Source of the DNA: Planctomycetota bacterium
GTDB taxonomy: Bacteria; Planctomycetota; UBA1135; GCA-002686595
Length of the DNA: 56,953 nt
Reading direction: 5' to 3'
NCBI GenBank assembly: GCA_016872755.1
Contig: VGZE01000006.1
Span: 1 to 56,953, forward strand
Position numbers and translations under genes: made by a program. Positions 8,937 through 17,664 of this stretch are shown here, in pieces (within the stretch, counting starts at the first letter, position 1; the number at the start of each line of letters is the position of its first letter). The notes under the pieces were generated by a model, which worked only from the letters and a program-made list of their open reading frames with translations, did not search any database and was not told where the DNA came from.

Positions 8937-9029
8937 GAAACCACCCGATTCATGGAGCAGCGAGCCGGGGCGGCTCGCCAAGTTCTCCAATCCTAACGAG
9001 GCCCGGCCGGAGCGGTGGTTCGAGGCCTG

Positions 9030-9473
9030 TCAGGCCCCGCTCTTGCGACGGCGCAGCCGCTGCCGCTCGAGTTTCTCGAAGTGGTGCGCGAGCAGGTTCA
9101 GCGCGTCGGTGGTCGTGAACAGGCCGAGCAGGTTGCCCTTGTTCGCGACCACGCACGCGCCGTAGCGCTTGTCGGCCATCGTGCGCGCCACCTTCTCGAC
9201 GGCCTCGTCGGGCTGGGCCCGATACACGTCCTTGTTCATCGCCTCGGATACAGGCACCTCCGCCGCGACGACGCCGGGAATGCTCTCGACGAGGAGCAGG
9301 TCGCGCTGACTGACGATCCCGACCAGCTTCCCCTTCCCGTCCACGACCGGCAGGTGGCGCACCGTGTGCCGGCGCATCAGCTTGGCGGAGGCCTCGACCG
9401 TCGCTGTCGCTGGGACGACGACGAGCGCCTTGGTCATGTGGTGCTGGATCTGACGGCTGGGAGGGACGGGCAT
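9030..9473 (-). CDS. CBS-domain pair protein
   Basis: A 147-residue cytoplasmic protein made almost entirely of two CBS domains. The first contains RRHTVRHLPVVDGKGKLVGI followed by SQRDLL; the second contains DKRYGACVVANKGNLLGLFT. Tandem CBS domains form a Bateman module that usually binds adenine nucleotides and regulates a partner. The ATG at 9473 has a good Shine-Dalgarno (AGGAG, 8 bases upstream); an upstream in-frame Met is less likely. It lies 89 bases after pntB on the same strand, so it may be cotranscribed with the transhydrogenase and sense cellular energy state (inference). Confidence 0.85.
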   Translation of the reverse strand: MPVPPSRQIQHHMTKALVVVPATATVEASAKLMRRHTVRHLPVVDGKGKLVGIVSQRDLLLVESIPGVVAAEVPVSEAMNKDVYRAQPDEAVEKVARTMADKRYGACVVANKGNLLGLFTTTDALNLLAHHFEKLERQRLRRRKSGA

Positions 9474-9562
9474 GGAGTTGGCTCCTGATTCGGGGATCCC
9501 GCCCATAATAGGAGCCTTCGATCCTCTTTCAAGCTCCCATCCGCGCCTCGCGCGGCCCGCCT

Positions 9563-11044
9563 CTACTGCGCCTTGACCGCGGCAACCAGCTCTTCGAGTG
9601 CCTTCTTGGCGTCCGCGAAGAGCATCTGGGTGTTGGTGCGCTCGAACAACGGGTTCTTGATCCCCGCGTAGCCGGAACCGAGCGATCGCTTGACGACGAT
9701 GACCGTGCGTGCGTTCCACACTTCCAACACCGGCATGCCGTAGATCGGCGAGCCCTGCACCTCGGCCGCCGGATTGCACACATCGTTCGCGCCGAGCACG
9801 AGCGCGACGTCGGCGTTGGCGAACTCCGCGTTGATCGCGTCGAGCTCCTTCAGCTTCTCGTACGGCACGTCCGCTTCGGCGAGCAGGATGTTCATGTGAC
9901 CGGGCATGCGCCCGGCCACCGGGTGAATCGCATAACGGACGTCGCAGCCGAGCTTCGTCAACACGTTGTCGAGCTCGCGCACCTTGTGCTGCGCCTGCGC
10001 GACCGCCATTCCGTAGCCGGGCACGATGATGACCGAGCGCGCCGCGGCGAGCACGGGCGCCAGCTCTTCGGCGCCGGAGGACTTCACGCCGACGTAGCCC
10101 TCCTCCTTGCCCACCGCCGTGTCGCCCATCACGCCGAGCAGCACGTTCTTCAGCGACCGGTTCATCGCCTTGCACATGACCTGCGTGAGGATGATCCCGG
10201 ATGCGCCGACGAGCGAGCCGGCGACGATCAGCAGGTTGTTGCGCAGCACGAAGCCGGTCGTCATGCCCGCGATGCCCGAATAGGAGTTCAAGAGCGCGAT
10301 CGCGACGGGCATGTCGGCGCCGCCGATCGGCAGCGTCAACCCCAGGCCGAGCACCAGCGACGCGAGCACGAGACCGCCGTTGGCGATCCACAGGTGGTGG
10401 GTCTGCTGCGCGAAGAACCCGCCCCAGATCGCGAGGCCGATGCAGACGAGCACGAGCACGACGTTCATCCAGGTCTCACCGAGCGGGCCCCAGCGGCTGC
10501 CCTTGACCTTTCCGGCCAGCTTGGCGTACGCGATCATCGAGCCCGAGAACGTCACGGCGCCGATCAGGATCGACAGCGAATCGGCGATCGCGAAGTCGAC
10601 GCCGATGTCCGCCAGCGTCCGCGGACCGCCGGCACCGAACAAGTCGGCGGTCTTCTCGAAGAAGCCGTCGTTCTGCCGGGCCAGCTTCGGCACCTCGGCC
10701 AGCGCGACGCACATCGAGGCCGCGCCCCCGAGGCCGTTGAAGAACGCGACGAACTCCGGCATCGCGGTCATCGGCACGCGTGACGCCAGCAGATAGCCGG
10801 CGACCGAGCCGACCAGCAGGGCTGCCGGCAGGTAGCGCAGCGTGTCCGTGTCCCAGCGCTCGTGGACGAGCAGGAACAACGACGTGGCCGCGATCGCGAT
10901 GGCCATGCCGAGCGCGGCCAGGTTGTTTCCCCGGTTGGCCGTGCGCACTTTGCCGAGCATCTTGATGCCCACGACGAAGCACACGGCCGCGGCCATGTAC
11001 GCGAGCTCGATCAGGTGATCGCTCGTGATCACTGCGATGGACAT
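9563..11044 (-). CDS. pntB: NAD(P) transhydrogenase subunit beta
   Basis: A 493-residue inner-membrane protein. Multiple hydrophobic helices fill residues 1 to about 300 (domain II), followed by the soluble NADP(H)-binding domain III. The dIII signature is clear: VIIVPGYGMAVAQAQH, RYAIHPVAGRMPGHMN and ANDVCNPAAE, then VEVWNA-like and KRSLGSGYAGI segments. With PntAA and PntAB it couples proton entry to hydride transfer from NADH to NADP+. Length matches the family (about 460-490). Gene order pntAA-pntAB-pntB with short gaps (35 and 3 bases) indicates a single operon. Confidence 0.96.
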   Translation of the reverse strand: MSIAVITSDHLIELAYMAAAVCFVVGIKMLGKVRTANRGNNLAALGMAIAIAATSLFLLVHERWDTDTLRYLPAALLVGSVAGYLLASRVPMTAMPEFVAFFNGLGGAASMCVALAEVPKLARQNDGFFEKTADLFGAGGPRTLADIGVDFAIADSLSILIGAVTFSGSMIAYAKLAGKVKGSRWGPLGETWMNVVLVLVCIGLAIWGGFFAQQTHHLWIANGGLVLASLVLGLGLTLPIGGADMPVAIALLNSYSGIAGMTTGFVLRNNLLIVAGSLVGASGIILTQVMCKAMNRSLKNVLLGVMGDTAVGKEEGYVGVKSSGAEELAPVLAAARSVIIVPGYGMAVAQAQHKVRELDNVLTKLGCDVRYAIHPVAGRMPGHMNILLAEADVPYEKLKELDAINAEFANADVALVLGANDVCNPAAEVQGSPIYGMPVLEVWNARTVIVVKRSLGSGYAGIKNPLFERTNTQMLFADAKKALEELVAAVKAQ

Positions 11045-11047
11045 CCG

Positions 11048-11398
11048 CTAGGCCTTCCCGTCGCCCTTCGGCGCGTTCTTGCCCGCGAACATCTTCAACA
11101 TGCGTCCGGTCACGGCGAAGCCGCCGACGACGTTGACCATTGCCATCGCCACGGCGACCGCGCCGAGCAGGGTCCCGGCCAGCGGATAGTCGCTGCCGAC
11201 GCAGTACAGCGAACCCACGATCGTGATGCCCGAGATCGCGTTCGAGCCGGACATCAGCGGCGTGTGCAGCGTCGGTGGCACCTTCTGGATGAGCTCGACG
11301 CCGAGGAAAATCGACAACACGAGGACCCAGATGCCGACGAGCAGGAACGGCAGGCTGCCGGTGCTGTCCTCGGCCAGGAAAGTGATGGCGAAACTCAT
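11048..11398 (-). CDS. pntAB: NAD(P) transhydrogenase subunit alpha part 2 (membrane)
   Basis: A 116-residue membrane protein corresponding to the C-terminal transmembrane part of the E. coli PntA chain. Three hydrophobic segments are visible (about residues 16-38, 55-72 and 74-97), including TPLMSGSNAISGI, a strongly conserved PntA segment. The ATG at 11398 begins MSFAITFLAE. The reading frame is open further upstream but overlaps pntAA in another frame. It lies between pntAA and pntB, as in three-gene versions of this enzyme. Confidence 0.93.
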   Translation of the reverse strand: MSFAITFLAEDSTGSLPFLLVGIWVLVLSIFLGVELIQKVPPTLHTPLMSGSNAISGITIVGSLYCVGSDYPLAGTLLGAVAVAMAMVNVVGGFAVTGRMLKMFAGKNAPKGDGKA

Positions 11399-11433
11399 GG
11401 ATCTGTCCGTTGGGGAGCGGCGCGCGCGCCGGC

Positions 11434-12567
11434 TCAGGTCCTGACCGCGGCGGCCAAGGCCTCGGCCGTCGCCTTGTGCGTGATCTCGCCCGCGTGGGTC
11501 AGCAGGCAGCCCGCGAGCACCTCGTCGGAGAGGTCGGGCTTCAGCGCGCCGTCCTTCTCCAGCATCAAGCGGGTCAGCGCGAGCACGTTCTTCGCGTAGA
11601 GCTCGGTCGCGTGCAAGGGCACCGTCGCGGGGAGATTGCGCACGCCGATGATCGTGACGCCGTGGCGGACGGCGATTTCTCCGGGCACCGAGAGCGCGCA
11701 GTTCCCGCCGCTCTCGACCGCCAGATCGACGATCACCGCGCCGGGCCGCATCGAGCGCACCATCTCCTCGCTGACCAGTCGCGGTGCGGTGCGGCCGGGG
11801 ATCTGCGCGGTCGTGATCACGACATCGGCCTCCGCGACGCGCTTGGCCACCTCCTCGCGCTGGCGGCGCAGGAACTCCTCGCTCTGCTCCTTCGCGTAGC
11901 CGCCGGCGCCCTCCATGTCGGCGCCGCCCGGCACGTCGATGAAGCGACCGCCCAGGCTCTCGACCTGCTCCTTCGCGGCGCGGCGGACGTCGGTCGCCTC
12001 GACCGAGCAGCCGAGCCGACGCGCGATGCCGATCGCGATCAGGCCGGCCACGCCGGCGCCGAACACGACGACCTTCGCGGGCGGCACGGTGCCCGCGGCG
12101 GTCATCAGCAGCGGGAACAGCTTGGGCGAGTGCGCGGCGGCGAGGACGACGGCCTTGTAGCCGGCCACGGTGGCCTGCGAAGAGAGCGCGTCCATCGACT
12201 GGGCTCGCGTGATGCGCGGAACGAGGTCCATCGCGAAGCACGTGACCCTGGCCTCGGCCAGCGCGCGCACCAGTTCCGGGTTCGAGCTCGGCACGACGAA
12301 GGAGAGCAGGCGCGCACCGGCCTTGAGACGGGCGATCTCGGCCTTCGACGGCGGCTGCACCTTCAGCACGAGCTCGGCGTCCCAGGCCGAGCCGATCGCG
12401 GCTCCGGCGGCCTGATAGGCGGCGTCGGGGAAGGCCGCGCGCTCGCCGGCACCAGCCTCCACGACGACCTTGACGCCGGCCTTGACGAAGAGCTTGACGG
12501 TCTCGGGGCTGGCGGCGGCGCGCGTCTCGCCGGCGGTGGTTTCCCTGGGTACGAAGGCGGTGGTCAT
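11434..12567 (-). CDS. pntAA: NAD(P) transhydrogenase subunit alpha part 1 (NAD-binding)
   Basis: A 377-residue soluble domain I of the proton-translocating transhydrogenase, which binds NAD(H). Evidence includes the alanine dehydrogenase/PNT-type N-terminus (ETRAAASPETVKLFVKAGV), a Rossmann motif VVVFGAGVAGL, the following EATDVR acidic turn, and the conserved VIVDLAVESGGN and TIIGVRNLP segments. It is the first gene of the pnt operon. The upstream gap (12568-12664) contains a possible -10 (TAGAGT) and GC-rich palindromes. Confidence 0.95.
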   Translation of the reverse strand: MTTAFVPRETTAGETRAAASPETVKLFVKAGVKVVVEAGAGERAAFPDAAYQAAGAAIGSAWDAELVLKVQPPSKAEIARLKAGARLLSFVVPSSNPELVRALAEARVTCFAMDLVPRITRAQSMDALSSQATVAGYKAVVLAAAHSPKLFPLLMTAAGTVPPAKVVVFGAGVAGLIAIGIARRLGCSVEATDVRRAAKEQVESLGGRFIDVPGGADMEGAGGYAKEQSEEFLRRQREEVAKRVAEADVVITTAQIPGRTAPRLVSEEMVRSMRPGAVIVDLAVESGGNCALSVPGEIAVRHGVTIIGVRNLPATVPLHATELYAKNVLALTRLMLEKDGALKPDLSDEVLAGCLLTHAGEITHKATAEALAAAVRT

Positions 12568-12652
12568 GGGCCCGACTGCGCGCCGGTTCGGGCGCGAAAT
12601 GGCCGAACACTCTACCAGATGGGGGCCGCTCCCCGACCTCGGCCCGCGGGCC

Positions 12653-12678
12653 CAGTCCGCGGGCTCAGTCCGCGGGCT
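12653..12678. repeat. Tandem 13-base repeat spanning the chaN-like gene stop
   Basis: CAGTCCGCGGGCT occurs twice in perfect tandem (12653-12665 and 12666-12678), preceded by the 12-base palindrome GGCCCGCGGGCC (12641-12652). The array covers the last codons and stop of the ChaN-like gene and its 3' flank. It may be a replication-slippage duplication or a GC-rich 3' structure. Confidence 0.8.
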
Positions 12679-13597
12679 CGGATGACGGCCCGACGTAGAT
12701 CACGAAATCCGCGCGGCCCCTGTCGGCGTCGCGCAGCGCGTCGGCGCGCTCGTTGACGAAGCTCACGGTCACCACGCGCACGCCGGGACGAAGCCGCTCC
12801 AAAGCCTGCACGAGCCCGCCGCGCTTGTCGCTGTGGAAGCGTCCGACCACTTGCACGACCGGCCGATGGCCGTCGGCATGCAGCGCGGCGAGAGCGTCCG
12901 CCATCGTCCAATCCCAGAGGTGCTGCGAGCGGTAGACATCGTCGAGCCGCTTCTGCCGCTGCTCGGGCGCTTCGGCCGGCTGCGACTCCGCGCCCGGCTC
13001 GTGCGGCGTGCTCATCAGCCCGTCGAAGTCCGCGCGGTACTCGCCGCCGATCATCTCGTCGGGAATGCGAAACAGGCGCTGCTGCTCCGCCGTGAGCGCG
13101 CGCAGCCGGTCGTATCCGTCGGTGCGCGCGAGGCGCACGTACTGGCGTGGTGCGTTGCCGGCCCGCACCGGGCGGCCGGCGGCCTTGGCCGCTTCCAGCA
13201 TCGCCCGGTGGCCGGGCGGGTAGCTCGATTCGGGCTTGCCGACGCGCTCGCGGAACTTCGCTTCGTCGATCAGGCCCGCGAGGTAGTCGTCGACGACGAC
13301 CTGGTCGTCCCGTTCGATGAATTCGAGTGCGAGCGCCGCCTGCGGAGAGCGCGCCAGCACGTCCTCGAACAGCGCGGCCGCGCAGGAGAGCCCCAGCGGG
13401 TGCCCGTGGTTCTCGCCGATCACGAGCGCGTCGGCGGCGGCGGACTCGGCGACGAAGTCGGTCCACGCCACGCTCGATCCGTCGCCGCCGCGGAAGACGG
13501 CCGGCGAGCGCGGATCGGGCGGCGCGGTCCGCTTGGGAGCACTCGCGCAGGCACACAGCAGCAGACCGAGGACGACGAGTGCCGCGAGAGGGCGCAT
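12665..13597 (-). CDS. ChaN-family lipoprotein
   Basis: A 310-residue lipoprotein precursor. A hydrophobic signal ends in a lipobox-like LCAC (Cys17). The ChaN/DUF399 signature GENHGHP is at residues 61-67, followed by ALEFIERDDQVVVDDYLAG and a late VVGRFHSDKRGG block. ChaN-type proteins are putative iron or haem-related outer-surface proteins, although their activity is poorly known. The TGA falls inside a tandem repeat. It is oriented with the downstream pnt genes (97-base gap) but probably forms its own unit, and it is divergent from the transketolase gene 61 bases away. Confidence 0.85.
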   Translation of the reverse strand: MRPLAALVVLGLLLCACASAPKRTAPPDPRSPAVFRGGDGSSVAWTDFVAESAAADALVIGENHGHPLGLSCAAALFEDVLARSPQAALALEFIERDDQVVVDDYLAGLIDEAKFRERVGKPESSYPPGHRAMLEAAKAAGRPVRAGNAPRQYVRLARTDGYDRLRALTAEQQRLFRIPDEMIGGEYRADFDGLMSTPHEPGAESQPAEAPEQRQKRLDDVYRSQHLWDWTMADALAALHADGHRPVVQVVGRFHSDKRGGLVQALERLRPGVRVVTVSFVNERADALRDADRGRADFVIYVGPSSEPAD

Positions 13598-13658
13598 GGG
13601 ATAGGAGAGTAGCGACTTCGCGATAAACTGTGCGGCTCAACTCCCGCCCCCCCCTGCC

Positions 13659-15989
13659 ATGCAACAGACCCTCGCCAAGCCGACCTTCGAGCAGTTGTCA
13701 CGCCACTTCCACCACTGGGAGAAGATCGGCGACATGGTCGATCAGTGCATCGACCTGATGCTCAATCTGCGCCAGAGCGGCCACCCGGGCGGTTCGCGCT
13801 CGAAGGTGCCGCTGCTCGTGGCGAGCACGCTGGGCGCCGGCATGCGCTTCGACATCCGCCATCCGGAGAAGGCCTTCGGCGACCGTTTCGTGCTCGTGGC
13901 CGGCCATTGCAATCCAGCCATCTACGCGCTGCTCGCCGTCTACAACGAAGCGCTGCGCCGCCGCCATGCGAAGACGGGCGACAAGCGCTACCTCGTGCCG
14001 AACGCCGAGCACCGCGCGCTGTATTGGGAAGATCTGCTGTGGCTGCGCCACAACGGCGGCCTGCCGGGTCATGCCGAGATGGAAGGCAAGACGCTCTTCT
14101 TCAAGTTCAACACCGGTCCGTCGGGCCACGGCGCGCCCGCGGCGCTCGGCGAGGCGGTCGCGCTCAAGCACGCGGGTGCCGGCGACGTGAAGGTGTTCGC
14201 GATCGAGGGCGAAGGCGGCCACACCGCGGGCGCGCACCACGAAGTGAAGAACTCCGCGTGGGGCCTCGGCATCGACAACCTCATCTACCTGTTCGACTGG
14301 AACGATCACGGCATCGATTCGTTCGCGAACTCCGAGGTGGGCCACGGCACGCCGCGGGAATGGTTCGAGAGCTACGGCTGGCGCGTCGCGGGCACCGAGG
14401 AGGGTGAGAGCTACGGCGCGATCACGCGCGCGCTGCTCGAGATCGTGCACGCCGAGGACACGCAAGGCAGGCCCGGCATGGTGTGGGTCAGGACGCGCAA
14501 GGGGCGCGGCTACTACCTGTATGACGCGCCCAGCCACGGCAAGGCCCACGGCCGCAACTCGAAACTGTTCTGGCAGTGCCGCGCCGACTTCGCGAAGAAG
14601 TACGGCGTCTCGTTCGACGGCGCCGGCAACGAGCAGGACCCGGGTGAATCGGCCTGCCGCGAGCAGTCCAAGCAGTGGTTCGCGTCGGTGATGAGCGTCT
14701 TCGACAAGGATCCGGAGCTGCTCGAGTACCTCGCCGACACGCTGGTCGAACTCGGCGACGCCGTGCCGACCAAGCCGGAGAGCTTCCGCCTCGGCAAGGG
14801 AGCGAACATGCACGAGGATCGCTCGTGGCTCGCGCTCGACAAGCTGCCGGCCAAGCTCTACGTCGCGCCGGGCACCAAGATCGCGAACAAGGAGGGCTTC
14901 GCGAAGTTCGGTGCCTGGGTCAATTCACTCGCGCTCGAGCGCATGGGCCGCCCGCTCGTGATCGCGTGCTCGGCGGACCTCGCCGACTCGACTTCGATCG
15001 CGGGCTTCGCGAAGGATTTCGACGGCAAGCCGGGCACCGGTTGGTACGAGCGCAACAAGAACCCGCACGGCGCGCTGCTCCCCCAGCAGATCACGGAGTT
15101 CACGAATTCAGGCCTGATGGCCGGTCTGGCGACCGTGAACATGTCGAGTCGGCCGGAGCAGGAGTTCCTGGGCTACTGGGGCGCGCACTCGACCTACGGC
15201 TCCTTCTCCTACCTGAAGTACGGCCTGATGCGGCTGTTCTCGCAGCTTGCGCAGGACTGCCCGCTCAAGGTCGGCAAGGTGATCTGGGTCGTCGGCCACT
15301 CGGGGCCGGAGACGGCCGAGGACAGCCGCACGCACTTCGGCATCTTCGCGCCGGGCGTGACGCAGCTCTTCCCCGACGGTCACGTGATCAACCTGCACCC
15401 GTGGGAGCACAACGAGGTCGCTCCGATGCTCGCGGCGGCGCTTGCCGCGAATGCTCCGATCGTCGCGCTGCACCTGACGCGGCCCAATGTCGCCGTGCCG
15501 GACCGCGCGGCGCTGGGCATCCCGTCGCACCTCGACGCGGCGAAGGGCGCGTACGTGATTCGCGACTTCGATCCCAAGCGGCCGAAACAGGGAACCGTGA
15601 TCGTGCAGGGCACGAGCTCGACCGAGTCGGTCTACGCGCTGCTCGCGAAACTGAAGGCGGCCGACGCGCCGAACGTCAAGCTCGTGCAGGCGTGCTCGTG
15701 GGAGCTCTTCCAGCTCCAGACGCAGGCGTACCGCGACTCCGTGCTGCCGTGGAGCGACTGGATCGACTCGACGGTGATCACGAACGGCGCGCGGCGACTG
15801 ATGCACGACTGGCTGCCGCACAAGCTCGCCGAGCAGTACGCGATGAGTTCGGACTGGGACAACCGCTGGCGCACGGGCGGCAACGTCGAGGAGCTCAAGA
15901 AAGAGGCACGGATCGATCCGGACAGCCTGTGGCAGGGCCTCGTGCGCTTCGCGAAGGATCGCGACAAGCGCATGGCGGCGCTGCGCTAG
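13659..15989 (+). CDS. Divergent transketolase
   Basis: A 776-residue TPP enzyme, longer than the usual roughly 660. The N-terminal TPP domain has RQSGHPGGSRS, GPSGHGAPAALGEA and VFAIEGEGGHTAG. In the last, the canonical GDG magnesium-binding turn reads GEG, with Glu185 replacing the usual Asp. The pyrimidine domain includes QQITEFTNSGLMAG (Glu480 as the likely catalytic glutamate), and a C-terminal domain follows. Transketolase moves two-carbon ketol units in the pentose phosphate pathway; here the sequence divergence leaves substrate choice open. The ATG follows a C-rich leader, with a weak -10-like TAAACT at 13624. It is convergent with the next gene, with stops 19 bases apart. Confidence 0.8.
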   Translation: MQQTLAKPTFEQLSRHFHHWEKIGDMVDQCIDLMLNLRQSGHPGGSRSKVPLLVASTLGAGMRFDIRHPEKAFGDRFVLVAGHCNPAIYALLAVYNEALRRRHAKTGDKRYLVPNAEHRALYWEDLLWLRHNGGLPGHAEMEGKTLFFKFNTGPSGHGAPAALGEAVALKHAGAGDVKVFAIEGEGGHTAGAHHEVKNSAWGLGIDNLIYLFDWNDHGIDSFANSEVGHGTPREWFESYGWRVAGTEEGESYGAITRALLEIVHAEDTQGRPGMVWVRTRKGRGYYLYDAPSHGKAHGRNSKLFWQCRADFAKKYGVSFDGAGNEQDPGESACREQSKQWFASVMSVFDKDPELLEYLADTLVELGDAVPTKPESFRLGKGANMHEDRSWLALDKLPAKLYVAPGTKIANKEGFAKFGAWVNSLALERMGRPLVIACSADLADSTSIAGFAKDFDGKPGTGWYERNKNPHGALLPQQITEFTNSGLMAGLATVNMSSRPEQEFLGYWGAHSTYGSFSYLKYGLMRLFSQLAQDCPLKVGKVIWVVGHSGPETAEDSRTHFGIFAPGVTQLFPDGHVINLHPWEHNEVAPMLAAALAANAPIVALHLTRPNVAVPDRAALGIPSHLDAAKGAYVIRDFDPKRPKQGTVIVQGTSSTESVYALLAKLKAADAPNVKLVQACSWELFQLQTQAYRDSVLPWSDWIDSTVITNGARRLMHDWLPHKLAEQYAMSSDWDNRWRTGGNVEELKKEARIDPDSLWQGLVRFAKDRDKRMAALR

Positions 15990-16015
15990 CCCGCCGCCTC
16001 CATCCGTCCTAGCGC
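15983..16015. repeat. Inverted repeat containing both convergent stop codons
   Basis: GCGCTAG (15983-15989) and CTAGCGC (16009-16015) are a perfect 7-base inverted repeat with a 19-base spacer. The left arm ends with the transketolase TAG; the right arm begins with the TAG of the minus-strand gene. It could act as a small bidirectional stem-loop terminator, although no T-run follows. Confidence 0.6.
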
Positions 16016-17589
16016 GGTCGGTGCGCGTCGTGCGCGAGCGCCGCATCGAGCACGGTTTGCAGTTGCTCGACGATAGGACGCGAATTCGACGAGTCCGAGC
16101 GCGACAACTCGGGAAGCAGGAACCGCTCGGTCAGCCAAGCCGCTGATTCCGGCCCCTTCGCGGTTTGGCAAGCTGCCTTCGCATCCCGGCGCTCCGCCTT
16201 CGTGAAGTTCGCCTTCTCGAAATTCGGTTCCGACCACAACACGCGCGACTCGTCGAGCCGTCCGTCGTCGCGGAGCTGCTGCGCCCACCTGCGCACGCGC
16301 TTGCTCTTGCGGTCGGACAGGACGAAGACGAGCGTGCCGAATCGATTCGCGAAGTCGACGGCCCGCGCCGCCTCTTGGATGTCGGCTTCGCTCTCGAGGA
16401 CGGAAACGACGATGCCGTGCCGCTCGAGCAGGCGGCCTCTCGCCGCACTGATCGCAGCGATCGCCAGCTGTTCCGACTTGCTGGTGACGAACCAGGTCAC
16501 TGCCGGTGTCGGGGTCAATCCGTACCGACGGATCACGAGAGCGCGTTCCGCGTGGTTCGCGCGATCGGCCTGACCGTCGCCGCGCGAGTGCGTCCCTGCA
16601 ACACCGTCGGGGTCGTACGCCTGCTGCGCCGAACCGAGCCCGTCCACGCGCCCCAAAAGTTCGCCCAGCAGGAGCGCGAGCTCTTTGATTCGATGGGCGG
16701 CAAAGGCCGAGCCCTCCAACTGTTCGCGTTGATCCCAACGGGCAAGGCCCGTCAGATCCCCCCATCTGCGGAGCGGATCGAGCGCCTCGCCGACGGACCA
16801 GGCCTCGCGTGCGAACTCGTGGATGCGTGCGCGATCCCGCGCGACGACGGCGCTTGCGTGCAGGCGCATCGCCTTGCGCGACCAGCGCTGCCAAGTCGCG
16901 TCGCGGCGATCAGGACTCTCCGCCGCATGCGCATGCCCGTTCGAACGGCTCGAGTCGGCGGTGTCGCCGCCCGCCCCGGGCTGCATGCCTCGGACGTCCG
17001 GCCCGACTGTCGCGTCGGCGAGCACCAGCGCCGGCAATGCGGCATAGAACCGGGCTTGGCGCTGGCGCACGGAGGGCTTGCGCGCGATGGCGGTCTCCTG
17101 CAATGCCAACTCCGCGTATCGCCCCATGTCCAGCCGTCGTTCGGCGAGCCCTTCTCGGAACGTCGGGCCGAAGTTCCAAGGCATGAAATAGACGCGTGCG
17201 GCGATATCGACCAGCCAGAGCTGGAAGGGGTGGTAGTAGAGTTCGGTCCATCCACCGGCTTCGGTCGGGGAACCGTGCGTGCTCCACGGTTCGTAGCCGC
17301 CGAGGCTCGCGACTTCGCGTCGATCGGAGCCCTTCGGACTCACGAACAGCGGGACCACGAGCCGCAGCCGATGCAGGGCCTCCAGCACCGGCTGCATCTG
17401 CCCGTTTCCAAGGTGTGCGGCGAGGCCGGTGCGTCCGCACAGCACGCCGAACTGGTCGGCGTTCAGCAGTCGATGCTGCTGGAACGGGACGCTCGCCGTG
17501 GCGCGCGCGCCTTGCTTGTGCAATTGGGACAGCACGTCCCAGGTGATTGCGGGTTCGGACGTCGTCACGCTGCGGAACTCGTTGAACAT
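16009..17589 (-). CDS. Uncharacterised protein, possible TOPRIM-like C-terminal region
   Basis: I do not recognise this family. The product is about 526 residues from ATG 17589, or 532 from the GTG at 17607. It has no signal peptide or clear membrane segment. Residues about 200-235 are low-complexity, and an alpha-helical middle follows. Near residues 380-470 the order is hydrophobic strand, TSKSEQLAIAAI, an alternating segment, then FGTLVFVLSDRKSKRVRRW. This resembles the Glu and Asp-containing strands of TOPRIM/OLD-type nuclease domains, but the DxD is not intact (SDRK), so this is only a suggestion. It is last in a minus-strand series after a MATE exporter. An AT-rich TAAAAT just before the ATG may be its own -10. 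Confidence 0.6.
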   Translation of the reverse strand: MFNEFRSVTTSEPAITWDVLSQLHKQGARATASVPFQQHRLLNADQFGVLCGRTGLAAHLGNGQMQPVLEALHRLRLVVPLFVSPKGSDRREVASLGGYEPWSTHGSPTEAGGWTELYYHPFQLWLVDIAARVYFMPWNFGPTFREGLAERRLDMGRYAELALQETAIARKPSVRQRQARFYAALPALVLADATVGPDVRGMQPGAGGDTADSSRSNGHAHAAESPDRRDATWQRWSRKAMRLHASAVVARDRARIHEFAREAWSVGEALDPLRRWGDLTGLARWDQREQLEGSAFAAHRIKELALLLGELLGRVDGLGSAQQAYDPDGVAGTHSRGDGQADRANHAERALVIRRYGLTPTPAVTWFVTSKSEQLAIAAISAARGRLLERHGIVVSVLESEADIQEAARAVDFANRFGTLVFVLSDRKSKRVRRWAQQLRDDGRLDESRVLWSEPNFEKANFTKAERRDAKAACQTAKGPESAAWLTERFLLPELSRSDSSNSRPIVEQLQTVLDAALAHDAHRPR

Positions 17590-17606
17590 GAATTTTATCC
17601 CGTGCA

Positions 17607-17621
17607 CGGAGCGTCGCTCCG
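17607..17621 (-). promoter_or_regulatory. Short perfect hairpin upstream of uncharacterised gene
   Basis: CGGAGC (17607-17612) and GCTCCG (17616-17621) flank a 3-base loop, about 18 bases before the ATG at 17589 and 43 bases after the MATE stop. No T-run follows, so it could be an operator, an mRNA leader hairpin or a weak terminator. Confidence 0.4.
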
Positions 17622-17664
17622 GGTTCCGCGCGTCCGCGGCCCCGAACTCCGCTCGTGTCCGCGC

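Noticed and set aside
9541-9555. CCGCG/CGCGG hairpin between pntB and the CBS gene as a terminator
   Set aside because: Only five pairs and no T-run on the minus strand; the two genes are likely to be cotranscribed.
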